64,000 nt of DNA from Charina bottae (Eukaryota; Chordata; Lepidosauria; Squamata; Charinaidae). The stretch is from assembly GCA_023362775.1 (NCBI GenBank), contig JALMGJ010000014.1, positions 3,669,001 to 3,733,000 on the forward strand, read 5' to 3'. Within the stretch, counting starts at the first letter, position 1. The number at the start of each line of letters is the position of its first letter. Below the pieces are notes generated by a model. The model did no database searches and was not told the origin of the DNA. It saw nothing but the letters and a program-made list of their open reading frames with translations. Made by a program: the position numbers and the translations under genes. Shown one piece after another: positions 35,201 to 47,500 of the stretch.

Positions 35201-38200
35201 TGCCACTGTTGGTATGTTGCCAACGGCGGCAGTTTGGAAAGCACTGCTCAGTATATATAAAAAAACAAGCTAAGCCTGTTCACAGGCATACATGTATATA
35301 GACTCACTCACCTTTTTAATTGTTTGTTAGCCACAAAACTTTTAGTGAATTAATCTTTGGAGCAGATAGGTCTTCCTTTTTCTAATAGTGGTTAATTCAC
35401 AAGCTTAAAGCCACCTCTCATTTTCCTCCCCACCAGTAGTGCCAAGTTTGTAATTCTCAGAAGCCTCTTTCCTTTCCATCTCCTGAACAGCTACACATTA
35501 TTCCTGATGCTCATCAAGCTTCTTCCTACCACTTGCCCTGTATGTGTTCCTCTCAAAATGAATTTAGCTCTGAGAAGCTGACAAATAGAACCTCATCCCT
35601 GGTTGGTAAATCAGATTTTTGATTTTGAAAAACAAAACAAAAACAAGCCTGTTTGAATGACCTTGGGCCAGTCCCTCTCTCTCAGACCAACTCACCTCAC
35701 AGGGTTGTTGTTGTGGGGAAAATAGGAGGAGGAAGGAGTATTAGGTATGTTTGCCGCTTTGAGTTATTTATAAAAATAATAAAGGCGGGATAGAAATTAA
35801 TTAATTAATAAATTAAATAAATAAATAAAAATAAATAAATAAATAAATTATGGTGGGGAGTGGAAAACCACTCAATGTTGGATTCAAAGCCAAATGTGTG
35901 CATCAGTTGAGGAACTGAGGTAGTAGGAGGAGGCTTTAGCCTATAGTAGTGTTTCTCAATCTCAGCAACTTTAAGATGTGTGGGCTTCAACTGTTGAAAG
36001 TTGAAATCCATGCATCTTAAAGCATGCTGGCTGGGGAATTCTGGGAGTTGAAGTCCACACATCTTCAGGTTGCCAAGGTGGAGAAACCCTGGCCTATAGC
36101 AAGAACAATCTGCCTTGAATTCTATACTGAGATACATCTTTTTTTTTAACCTCATTGAAGCCTTCCCAATCTGAAAAAGCCACCTCCCCACCACCACCGA
36201 AGGAGAAGGAGTTTCTTTCCTTGGAATTTAATGGACACCTCGGGGAGACTACATTGAACATTTGCCCACATTCTTTGGTGAAATACATGCAAAAGAACAT
36301 AACTAAATACATGCTGAAACATTACACTCCATGCAGAAGCATTTCTTCTCCTTGGAATGAAATTTCAAAAGCAACTACGTTTTTTTATCAAACTGATTAC
36401 TGGTAGAGGGGAAAAAAGCAGGGAATTTTTCTGCATGGCATGAGTTAATGTTTTTTTCTGCATGGCACAGCGAACCCTTTTCTGTTGACAATCATTCAAC
36501 ATTTAGGGATGGCTCAACACTAAGGATTTCCCCATCAATACTGGATTAAGAGACATTGCTGTTCTCATTCATTCATTCATTCAATTTATATAGCTGGCCA
36601 TCTCAGACCAGTGACTCTGGGTGACTAACAATCATAAAAAAAACATATTTTCTGAGCTTATTGAATCAAATGTCCATGTCACAGCAGGAAACTGAGTCCA
36701 TGTTACAGGACTTACTGGAGGGATTAATGCTGAGCTGGAAAAGTATAGCATCTCCCACCACCAAACAGGCAACAGGATTTGGGATTGTAGGCAAACGTTG
36801 GCGTGATGCATCTCGCCGATGTCTTTGTTGCAAATCTCCTGGACCAGTAAAGTCGATAAAAATATGAAAGTAATCCCCTTCCTTGATTCTCTTTTTTAAA
36901 AACTGGGGGAAGGAGAATCATAAGTTATTGCCTAGCTAGGGACTTCTCATGATTACAACAGATTGCAGCCAATGCCCTGTGAGAAATGAAACCAGAAGTT
37001 AATGATTTCTTCAAACAGTCATGCAGCTGAATGAGTGAACTGAATCCATTGCCAAAGACCTCTTTGGGTATTCATTGTTCTCTATATAATATGGGGATTT
37101 ACACAAGTCACTTTGGTACTACTGTTGTGATGTGATGGTAAGAGCCAGTGTGGTGTAATAGACAAGGCTTTGGACTAGGACTGGGTAGAACCAGGTCCTA
37201 CTGTAATCCACCCTCAGCTATGAGAACTCACTGGAGGAGTTTGGGCCTTTTCTCTCAGCCTGTTCTATCTCACAAAGTTCTTATTGTGGGGGTAAAATTA
37301 ACTGAAAGCCTCATGTGAGCTGCCATGAGCTCCTAGAGAAAAACCAGGATATAAATCTAGCCAATAAAATAATGTGTAACCTGGCTGTAAGTCTGACATT
37401 AAATCCATAGTGATTTTATCAGGAAAAAAGAAGAGAGAGTATTGCCCACTTGTAGGTAAAGGTTTTTTTTTTTTTTTGCACAAGATCCATTTTGTCCTGA
37501 ATTTGACAAGTGTGGTGGCATGTGCCCAAAGATGAAAAAAAGGATTCTAATTCCTCAAATCACAAAGTAGAGGAAGGGAGACTGCGCCTTTTTTGATGAA
37601 GAGACAACGCTTTAAAATAAAATAGGTTACATAAGAAAAGCAAAAAGCACTCCAATGTGAAGGCATAGCTGCTTTGAAAGAAGGAAATTAACTTGCTTGT
37701 ATAAAGGAAATACAATCCAAAGGTGAGAGACGGTTAAATACACCTTGAAGTTCTATCTTAGTTATTCTGTCCCTACCCCCAAAAAACGTTTAGAAGAACC
37801 AGCATTTATTTCTGTGCTCTGTGTGTGTGCCTTCAAGTCCGTCTTGACACCTGGTGGCTGCCTGGACAAGTCCCTGCAGTTTTCTTGGCAAGGTTTTTCA
37901 GAAGTGGTTTGCCATTGCTGCCTCCTAGGACTGAGAGAAAGTGACTGGCTCAAAGTCACCCAACTGGCTTCCTGCCTAAGGTGGGACTAGAACTCATGGT
38001 CTCCTGGTTTCTAGCCTGGTGCCTTCACCACTATCCCAAACTGGCTCAAACAGGAGTAAGAGATCTGTGTTCTTCCATATGTTGCTGGACTCCAATTCCT
38101 ATCAGCTTCAGCCAGGAGGACCATCAGTTAGGGGGAAGGGAGTGGGGTTTAGGTGAGCTGCAGTTCCCCCCATCACTGATTAACCTCACATCTTACCTGA

Positions 38201-38544
38201 TAGGAAAGAATCAGTCATGTCTGGGTTGGAAGGAAGGAAGCCTAAAACACCACTGGGGCCAAAGAGAGTCAGATGGACTTGCTGGATTTCCTGAATGTGA
38301 TGATCTGGTCCAAGTATATTTGGTATCTCCTGCAAAGCACAGCACAACCAAGTTCGGGGGGGGGGGGGGGCGGGGGGAGAGCAGGAAATGACTGGTAAGG
38401 TGGCTGCCGTGAGGCTCCACCATGCTGATTTGGATAAAGCAAGGAGAATGGAAAAAGAAAGCCCGAGTTGCCCACACTTTGCTTTTTCTACTTCACATAA
38501 TGGCCAAAGCTATGCACAGGGTTTCTCTGTAACCTTGTACAAAG

Positions 38545-38582
<38 letters not shown>

Positions 38583-41500
38583 ATTGTCTCTCTCTTTCAA
38601 TGTTGCTCCCTCCTGTACACAAAAGCTCACATGCAAAGCACCATTACCCAGCACACCAGTTTAGAAAGCATGCGCCATCACCCAGGCCATAATTCTGGCA
38701 CCCCCTACTTACTCGTTCCTCAGCCCCCTTGAGGGTGAGGAGCAGCTCTCTTTCAGGGCCAAACCGGAGAGAAAATCTAGGGGATCGCAGCAAGCACAGC
38801 TGATCACAGAGCTCTTCGGCAGAGATGTACTGCTCACAGTGACATCTTAGAGACAAAGAAAAGCAAAGGACCTGAATGAGTCTCCATCTGGGAGGAACAA
38901 AGATTTTTAGACTTTATTTTCTAGAGCAACATGTGGGACCGAGAAGTGGGAAAGCATAGATCAACATAGACATTGGTGAAGCTACAGGAGCAGAGTTCCC
39001 TAAGCCATCCTTCCAGCCTGGTCTTTTCTAGATTTGTTAGCCTACAACCAACAAAGAATTTTGTGTGTCCAACCCATGTGGAAGACACCAGATGGGAGAA
39101 AACGGCTCTCCAGAGATTTGTGGAGTCCTTGGTGCTTTCTGAGCTTGGTTGTTTGCTTGCAGACGTTTCATTACCTGACTAGGTAACATCATCAGTGCGA
39201 GGGAGTGTGGGGTTTGCTCCCTGTTTATATACAGCTACTGTATATAAACCCCACACTCCCTCGCACTGATGATGTTACCTAGTCAGTTAATGAAACGTCT
39301 GCAAGAAAACAACCAAGCTCAGAGAGCACCAAGGACTCTACAGTTCAACCCTCAGCTACAGATATTCGCTTCTGTTGGATCTGCAGAGAATGATGTCAAG
39401 CTCTATGTTTTCCTTCTCCATTGACCACCAGACGTACCCCACAAAGGAAATCCATTTACAAAAATTAAGGTGTGGATGGGCTAATCTAGATTTAAGCTCT
39501 GGGGGGGAAAGAAAAAGCTCATCTCACCAACGCCTGGGAATGTTTTCTGGAAAGATGCAACTTACATGCCAAGCTCAGTGTGAAGTTCTCCATTCCCTGG
39601 ATTACAAACTAGGGAGCAGTTATACAGTTCAGGGATGACACAATCGCGTGTGGATGCCAGACGGATCTCCCCTGGAGCACAGCGCTCCTCTATCTGTGAG
39701 GAGAAGGAGGAAGCGACAGAGAAGGAAAAGGAGGAGGAGGAGAAAAATTAAGAAGCAGATCCACCAGCACTCCTGCAAGGTGGAGTTACCAACCTTCACA
39801 GTTCATCACCTGTGGTTGGCAATCTTGGTCACTGTTGCTATCTGAGCTTTTTTTCCCTCTTTCATCATAGTAAAGGTATCCTGCTTGGCAGATGCAAGAG
39901 CCATCTGATTCCTGAAAACTCCGGTGTAAACCAAGGCAAGTGCAATTAGTTGCGCCTAGAAAAGGCAACAGGTGTCAGCCTTGCAAGGTAGACCAGACAG
40001 GAAGCACATCCAGATGAGCTAATTCTACTTTATTGTAAAGTTACATTAACAGAATCTTGCAAGTATGAAAATACATTTCTTCCCCATCATCTTTACAGCT
40101 CAAGAAACTAGGGAGGGTCTCTTCTGAGCCACTTGTCCCACCCACCTTCCTGCTGTGGGCTAAGTTGCCTTTTATCGGACCATTCCCTTGGCTGCATCTC
40201 TTCACCCTGTCTCCCAGGGTCATTCCCACACACCATTACAGCAGGTAAGACCTTAGAGGTAACAAGTGGAAACCTCTGTTTCTTATGTACCTAAAAAGGG
40301 TACCATACTTTCTCCAACAGAGGAAGACCTGCATCTCACACGTAAAGCACAGGGGGCAGATTGTACAGAATCCTTTCTGAAAATGGCTCCAAATGGCTCA
40401 TTATTGTCAAGGGAGATGACCTACTGTCAGCTTCTTTGTAACTAAAAAGAGCAAAATGGAATTGCAGAATGGCCAGTCCCTCTCCGTTTCCGTCTTCTCC
40501 TTTATCCTAGTTGTCACTTTGAGATCCCAAAGTGGTTCAGAGGACAGAACGCTCACCTTCTCTTGATGTCGAGGAGCTCCCACATGGAAAGCAGCCAGTT
40601 TGGGCAGGGACATGATTGAAAAAACCAGCAGGGCATAGGTTGCACTCCTCCAGGTGCTTTGCCAGGCTACTGTTCCCATAGGTGCCTGGAGGGCAAGGCA
40701 CAGGGGAAGTGGTCTCAGGAGGGCAGAAATATCCCTGAGGGCAGGGATGCTGGAGGAAACTTGCAGTGCCTGATTGAGGAAGGGAAGAAATGAGGATTGA
40801 TGAGACTTAGATAATAGGGATGTGGTGGCTCAGCGGGTTAAACCGCTGAGCTGTAGACTGCCGATCGGAAGGTCAGCAGTTCGAATCCCTGCGCAACGAG
40901 GTGAGCTCTCGTTGCTAGTCCCAGCTCCTGTCGACCCAACAGTTCGAAAGATTAGCAAGTAGATAAATGGGTACCACCTTAAGTGGGAGAATATGCTGGC
41001 GTCCTGTCGGGGAGTCGGCCACCGAATCGGAAGATCTCTAGAATGGTGGCGGCAACGACAGATCCCGGAAAGAAGCAGTTTCATCTACAGGACGTCAGCA
41101 GCCGGCTCCGACGCAAGGCATTGTGGGGCTTGTAGTCCAAGCCACGGAAGAGTCGGTTCCCTTACCCCTTTCCTTAGCGCGCGGTTTAAATTGTATATGT
41201 ATGAAATGTTAAAATGAAATATATATGTATGTAAGCCGCCTAGAGTCCTCCGTTAGGGAGGGGATAGGCAGGGTATAAATACGATAAATAAATAAATAAA
41301 TAAATAAAGGATAGAGTTGCCTAGCCTGGAGCTCTGCAGCCACCTTGAGTGTGGTCCGTGCGCTCTCCCTAATTTGCCACTAACTTGAAACTTGAATTGT
41401 GATAAAAGGGGCAATTGATTACATACTTGGGGAGTTATTATTTAGTGTGTCCCAAGTAGGGGATTTGAGGGGGCACGGTGGCTCAGCGGGTAAGACGCAA

Positions 41501-44500
41501 GGCTTGTTGATCGGAAGGTCGGCGGTTCGAGACCCGAGCGCCGCATGACGGAGTGAGCTCCCGCACTCGCCCCAGCTCTTGCCAACCTAGCAATTCGAAA
41601 GCATGCAAATGCAAGTAGATGAATCGGTACCACTTCGGTGGGAAGGTAACAGCGTTCCGCGCGCGTCATGCGGCCACATGACCGCGGAAGCGTCTTCGGA
41701 CAGCGCTGGCTCTTTGGCTAAGAAACGGAGATGAGCACCGGCCCCTAGAGTCGGACACGACTGTGCAGGGGAAAACCTTTACCTAAGTAGGGGATTGGAC
41801 TCTGTGGTCGAAATGGCTCCTTCCAGCACTAGTACACTGATAATCAGGGGTATGCAAATATTAGATATGGAGATATGAACATGATGTGATCAAATTTCCA
41901 AATCATACTGATTGTCTAAAGCAAATGGACTGTCCCTGATTCACATCAATGATTGGATTGAGTTTGGGCGCAGTCAAGTCTACCCTTTCCCCCCAAAACT
42001 GAATTGACAATCTGAATTAAATCAACACAAGAGATTATCAGATTTGAAAGTCTGAACTGATTTGATGATTCAATTCAAATCAACATGATTTTTTGCACCG
42101 AATCCATGCAGTTCAGATGAAACCTGATTTGCAGCAGAGTTGTAGTCATATTAACGGTACTCTAATTAATGCAATTTAAACTACATTGACATTCAGATCA
42201 AATGAAAGCCAGTGTACATTTTGACCCAGGTACTTTCAGAGTGCAGCCTGCTGCATACTACTCAAGGGCCAAGATTTCTCCCCACCCCCTCCCCCTCCCC
42301 AACATCCTTTTATAGGGTTCCTGTTGAGTTTCCCTCTTCCTGACGGGAAGCACAGTGTGAGAGTTACACATAGATAAGGTTGACAGTTCTCAAAACAGTG
42401 AACAGAAGGATTCCTCTCTTCCTTCATAAATTAGAGGAGTATCCAGTGAGTTCTTGGATTCTCATTCCTTGTATTAACTGCTTCCAGAACAGTCTTCAAG
42501 GAGGGAAGACTCACATAATTGGGTACCAGTTTGCTTCCGGGTCCAATTCAAGGTGTTGGTTATCACCTTTAAAGCCCTACATGGCATGGGACCAGGGTAT
42601 CTGAGGGACCATCTTATCCCGATCACATCCACCCGCCCCACCCGATCATGTAGGGAGGGCATGCTTCGGATCCCATCACTAAAAGAATTCTATCTAGCAG
42701 GGTCCAGGAGGCGTGCCTTTTCTGCGGTAGCACCCGCCCTGTGGAATATCTTGCCCCCTGAGGTGAGACGGGCGCCCTCGCTCCTGGCCTTCAGGAAGTC
42801 TTTAAAGACCTGGTTCTGTCGCCTTGCTTGGAACGAAGGAAATAATAGTTCTTCCTGGGGGTGGTTGGCTTAGTAATACTCTCCTTTTAAGAACTTACCA
42901 ACTTTGGATTTTTCTATTTATTATTTTAGTGGATTTTAATTGTATAAGTTTTAATTGTTTTTATGATATCGTTGTAAACCGCCCAGAGTCTACTGTTGTA
43001 GAGATGGATGGTGATAAATTCAAATAATAAAAATAAATAATCACCTGGAGGACAGCTGAATCCCGCTGGGCAGGGCAAACAGGGTGGGTGGGAATCCAAA
43101 TTGCTGTTGTAGGTACCTGCATAACAGGCCCTGCAACATTTCTCTGAGGAGTCTCTGAGACCCGTCGCATTCAGGGCTATATAACCAGCTTGGCACAGCT
43201 GTGGTTGAGCAGTGCCAGGAGGGCAATAGAAGGGATAGACACACCTGAACAAAAGAGAGAAGTCAGGTTAGTGTCCTATTCACCTTCATCCAACAGCCTG
43301 CAGCATCATACAAGTTGCCTCTGCTAAAAGCTGAAGGAGAGACGTGGAATTCTCTCTCTCAAAAAACATAAAACAAGACAATGACCCACCCCCAGACCCA
43401 ACATTCTGCTCCTCCTCAGAATGTACATGGGAAATTTCTGCTGAAAATTCAAATTCTGAATAAAAAGAGAAGGAGTTGCCCTCCAGACACCCCTCTGTTT
43501 CTGTTTTCTGATCTTGGGATGGCTTGAGATGAAACCACCTTGGAAAATTAATTGAATTGTTACTGTATGTTTTTTAAAAAAACTGTAAAATGGGGGTGGG
43601 GTATAAAGCAGAACTGTGTGAATTGCCCTTGATGCATTTCAACAAGTTGCTTCATCTTGTGGAGGGATGTTGTTGGGCCCCAGATCATGAAGTGCAGGGG
43701 GTGTCTCCACATTCCTTTATTTAAGGTCAAAGATCAAACAGACATTTATAAAACACCATTAATCTCTAACAAGAGCTTAACCCATCTGAAATGTAAATGT
43801 ATGGCAAAAAAAGTTGATGACGCCCTGTGATGTGAGATAATTGTATTCAGATATCCTCTACCTTAAGGATCAGAGTGACTTTGGCATGCTAAATATGAGA
43901 TCTTGCCACTACTAAGTATATTGTTTTCCTACCATCTATGAAATATAGTGTTGTTGTTTTTTATCCAGTAGCAATTTGCAGCATCTTCTATAGTCATCCA
44001 ACCATCCTTATGCCCAAATGACAGTAAAGTGGACAGGTTTATAAGACTTCAGGATGTTTGTGGGATGCTATGAAGACACTTTAAGTCATTAAGTGAATTA
44101 CCCATATAGGTTTTCAGGTGGAATAGGAAGGATTAAACACTGTTTAATCTTTTAACAGCTTAACAGTTTAAACAGCTTAGTTCAAAGCTGGCATCTTTCA
44201 GAACTGTATGAAATGTTCACCGTCTGAGTAATATACTCACAGCTGGCCAAGAATCTTATATGTCGATGACCCTTCAGGACAATAATACCCCGCTGGACAC
44301 AGAGGTGGGATTCCTGTACGGGGTCCACACAAAGAGCCAGGACGGCATTTGGAAGGATGAGATGAACCTGGACAGGAGACCAAATGCTTGAGATAAGTCA
44401 GAACTCCAACCTGTAATTTGTTGTGCAGGAATCACAATGTGAATGTCCTAACATTGTCTCAAACCAGGCACTTCTGAATGATTTGTGCCACACTAGTTGA

Positions 44501-47500
44501 TTTTAACTGGAGTATTCATCCTGTGGCTAGTCATCAAAATTCCCAAGGCGTCCTACTATAATTTTAAAGCTGCCTTCTCAGCCCAACACTCTCCAGATTG
44601 CAACCTGCCTTCCATTATATTTATGATTACTACTGGGAATGTTTGTAATTAAAACACAATTAAATAAAGCAATAAGTGTCACTGAAGTGGTCACAGAGCT
44701 AAGATAGATACCTCCATTGTTCTCTGCAAAAATTCTAGCCATCCATCTCTTGGTGTCAATGGTTATAAACACCAGTAGAATTTGCCGGTAATCCTGTTTT
44801 TGGCAATAGGATCGGCAACAGTTGATTTACCACACTTTCACATCATCTGAAATTGCCCTTTTATAGAAAGAGCCACTCAGCTTCATATTCTGGGTCTTCT
44901 TCCAGAAAGTCTTCTTTGAAGAATGTCTAGTTGTGGATATGGCAACTTAAGCAACTCCAGATATTTCTGAAGAACCATTGCCAGGATCCCTCACCATTGG
45001 CCACGTTTTCTAGCGACTTTGGTATTAAATGTAAGTAACTAACCTAGTGGACATTCATAGCCTGCTTCACAAGGTAGTCCATGGATATTTGGCACCCCTG
45101 ACTTTTCTGGATCTGGACAGAAAAATCCAGATGGGCAGGGCAGGCAGTCTTCCAAAGATGTAGCTCCAGGCTGAGTCCTGTAGGAACCAGGTGGGCAAAG
45201 AAAAGCATCTTTTCTGCCTGGGCACCAGTGCCCTGGGGCACAAGGGTGCTGTCTGAGGCCAGTGGTTCCTGTTAGATAGAAGACAAATTAAGAGATGAGA
45301 GAGAAGGAACTGGGGAGCCAGGTGACAAAGAGGCAATCTTCTCCTCAAACTTTGCAAGGACACTTTGCAAAGAGAAAAACGAAGAAGTCTTGAGGTCTGC
45401 CGTGATTCAAAAACCCAGTTTTTCAACAACATGGACCTAAAAAGCTGCCTAATCATTTCTCATGCAGGCCAGAATATCAGGGTGGAGGTTTTTTTTTTAG
45501 CTTTCTACATGTTGCTGACTACAATTTCCAGAAGACCAAGTCACCACGAGTGATGGAAAGAAATGGCAAAGTGGTGAGAGTCTGAGTGGCAATAGAGAAA
45601 GGCAGCTGTGAAAAGGATCTTGCAAATTGAGAATACTATTATATCTATGAACTCAAAATAATCAGATAACTGATGCTGACTGAGACAAATGTTGAACATG
45701 GTTTTTACAAACTGAGTTTACAGCCAGCTTCAAAATCAGCAGCTTACCTGCTGGAGGGCACTGGCATTCTGACATGCAGAGCTGGTAATCTGGTTGCCCC
45801 TCGGTCCCAAGTTCTGCTCGGAAAGCCTGCTTGGGACATTGCTGTAGGGTCCGTGGCCCAAGAGGATTGGTAAGATTCCTCTCTTGGCAGTTGGACCCAA
45901 AGGGACATGGAAAAGCCACGGGATATCCTGAAGAGTGAGAAAATGGAGACCTGTATGATGCTGGGTATTAACAGAGGAATATGCCTGTTGAGGCCCCACT
46001 TCAGTGAAGTGCTAGAGAAGGGGGGTTCCAGATCTTTCTACTAACCTGTTTTGCACCAGCGACCTGGTGGGCAGGGCAGACAGTCTCCTCTTTGCTTGGC
46101 ACCTGGGGGAGAACCTGCGGTGTCATCCGGACATGGAATGGGTGCCGCTGAGCCTTCTGGGCAGTAGAATCCTATGGGGAAGGAATAATACCAAATTTAA
46201 TTCTGCTCATAGTGAAAATCAAGAGTTGTGTTGTCTCAGCTCATTTCCTACTTCTCCAGTTCATCATTCTGCCTCAAAGAAAAGTGATTCCTGTAGTCTG
46301 AAGCTCACATCTCATAGCATTTTCTGTTCTCCAGCATTTAATGCAAGGTACAGCACTGTCCCTATTGTTCAGCCAGTTCAACAAGTGAAGCTGGTAGGTT
46401 TGCTTCCAAGCCCCCTCTTTTGACTGCATTTTCAAAGACCTGGCGTGTTTTGGGATTCTTTGATAACCATGGAGAGAACCTGTTTCAGAACTAGGCTAAG
46501 TCAGAGAATACATGAGTTGGGAAGTTCTTATAAATTGGAATGAAGTAGGCATCCATCCACTTGGGATAAAGTTGCCTGTTTTTATTTGTCCAGCTATTAA
46601 ATGAAGTCATGAGCACTTAGTGGAATGATGTTTTAAATGCCTAAATGCCAACAGTTTATATTTGTGGTAAATGCACAGATGCCAATCCTGTATTGAACTA
46701 AAGCTTCATTTTGCATAAAGGAAAGGATGGGATAACTGTGATTTTCCAGTTCAGGGAAGTTCCCGGAGGAGGCCCAGTCACAAATGTCAAGAAAGCAGTC
46801 GAGACTGTGTGATGAAAGCCCTGCTGCCTTTTTGTGTGCAGCAAATAAAAAAGGGGCACAGCTTTAATTGCATGACTGCCATCTTGACTCTTTTGACCCT
46901 CCTACGGACACTCCTGCTCCAGTTGCTGCTGAATCACAACTCCCAGCATCCCTCCCAACATTCCATATCCCATCCGTTGCCTTCTGCTAGCTGAAGCTTC
47001 TGGGAATTGTAGGCAGATTTTCGCAGATTCCCCACTTCTGTATTTGGAAGAAAGCATAAGGGAATGTCATGGGACTCATGTCTCCAAACAACAACAACAA
47101 CCCAACAACAAAACTGCACAGTTCTTCAACACCATAATCAAACTTTTAGGTGCCCCAAATGCTGGGTATCCTTAGATTCCTGTTCTTCAGATGCTTTGCT
47201 ATGAATGTTTATCATAGACATTTGCTACTTTCTAGGACATTCAGGTACCTGCTGGGCAAGAGCCTGCACACCTTTCTCCCCATAGACAATCAGCCAGGGG
47301 AGTCCAAGTGAAATTGTAACCCTGTGGCGTGGCATCAGAACTCCCCTCTTGGCAGAAGAAGCCAGCAGCACATGGTCCCTCCATCCGTCCTCCCCTGGTG
47401 CAAAGAAAGTGGTAGGACTTCATTTAGATGGCAAGGAAAATAATTTAGCACACAATCATTTCTGTATCGCACTTCTCCCAAATGAATTGATACAGAGAGT

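Noticed and set aside
34599..35301. Several overlapping long open frames on both strands
   Set aside because: They come from the GC-rich interior of nested hAT elements and show no domain or splice logic.
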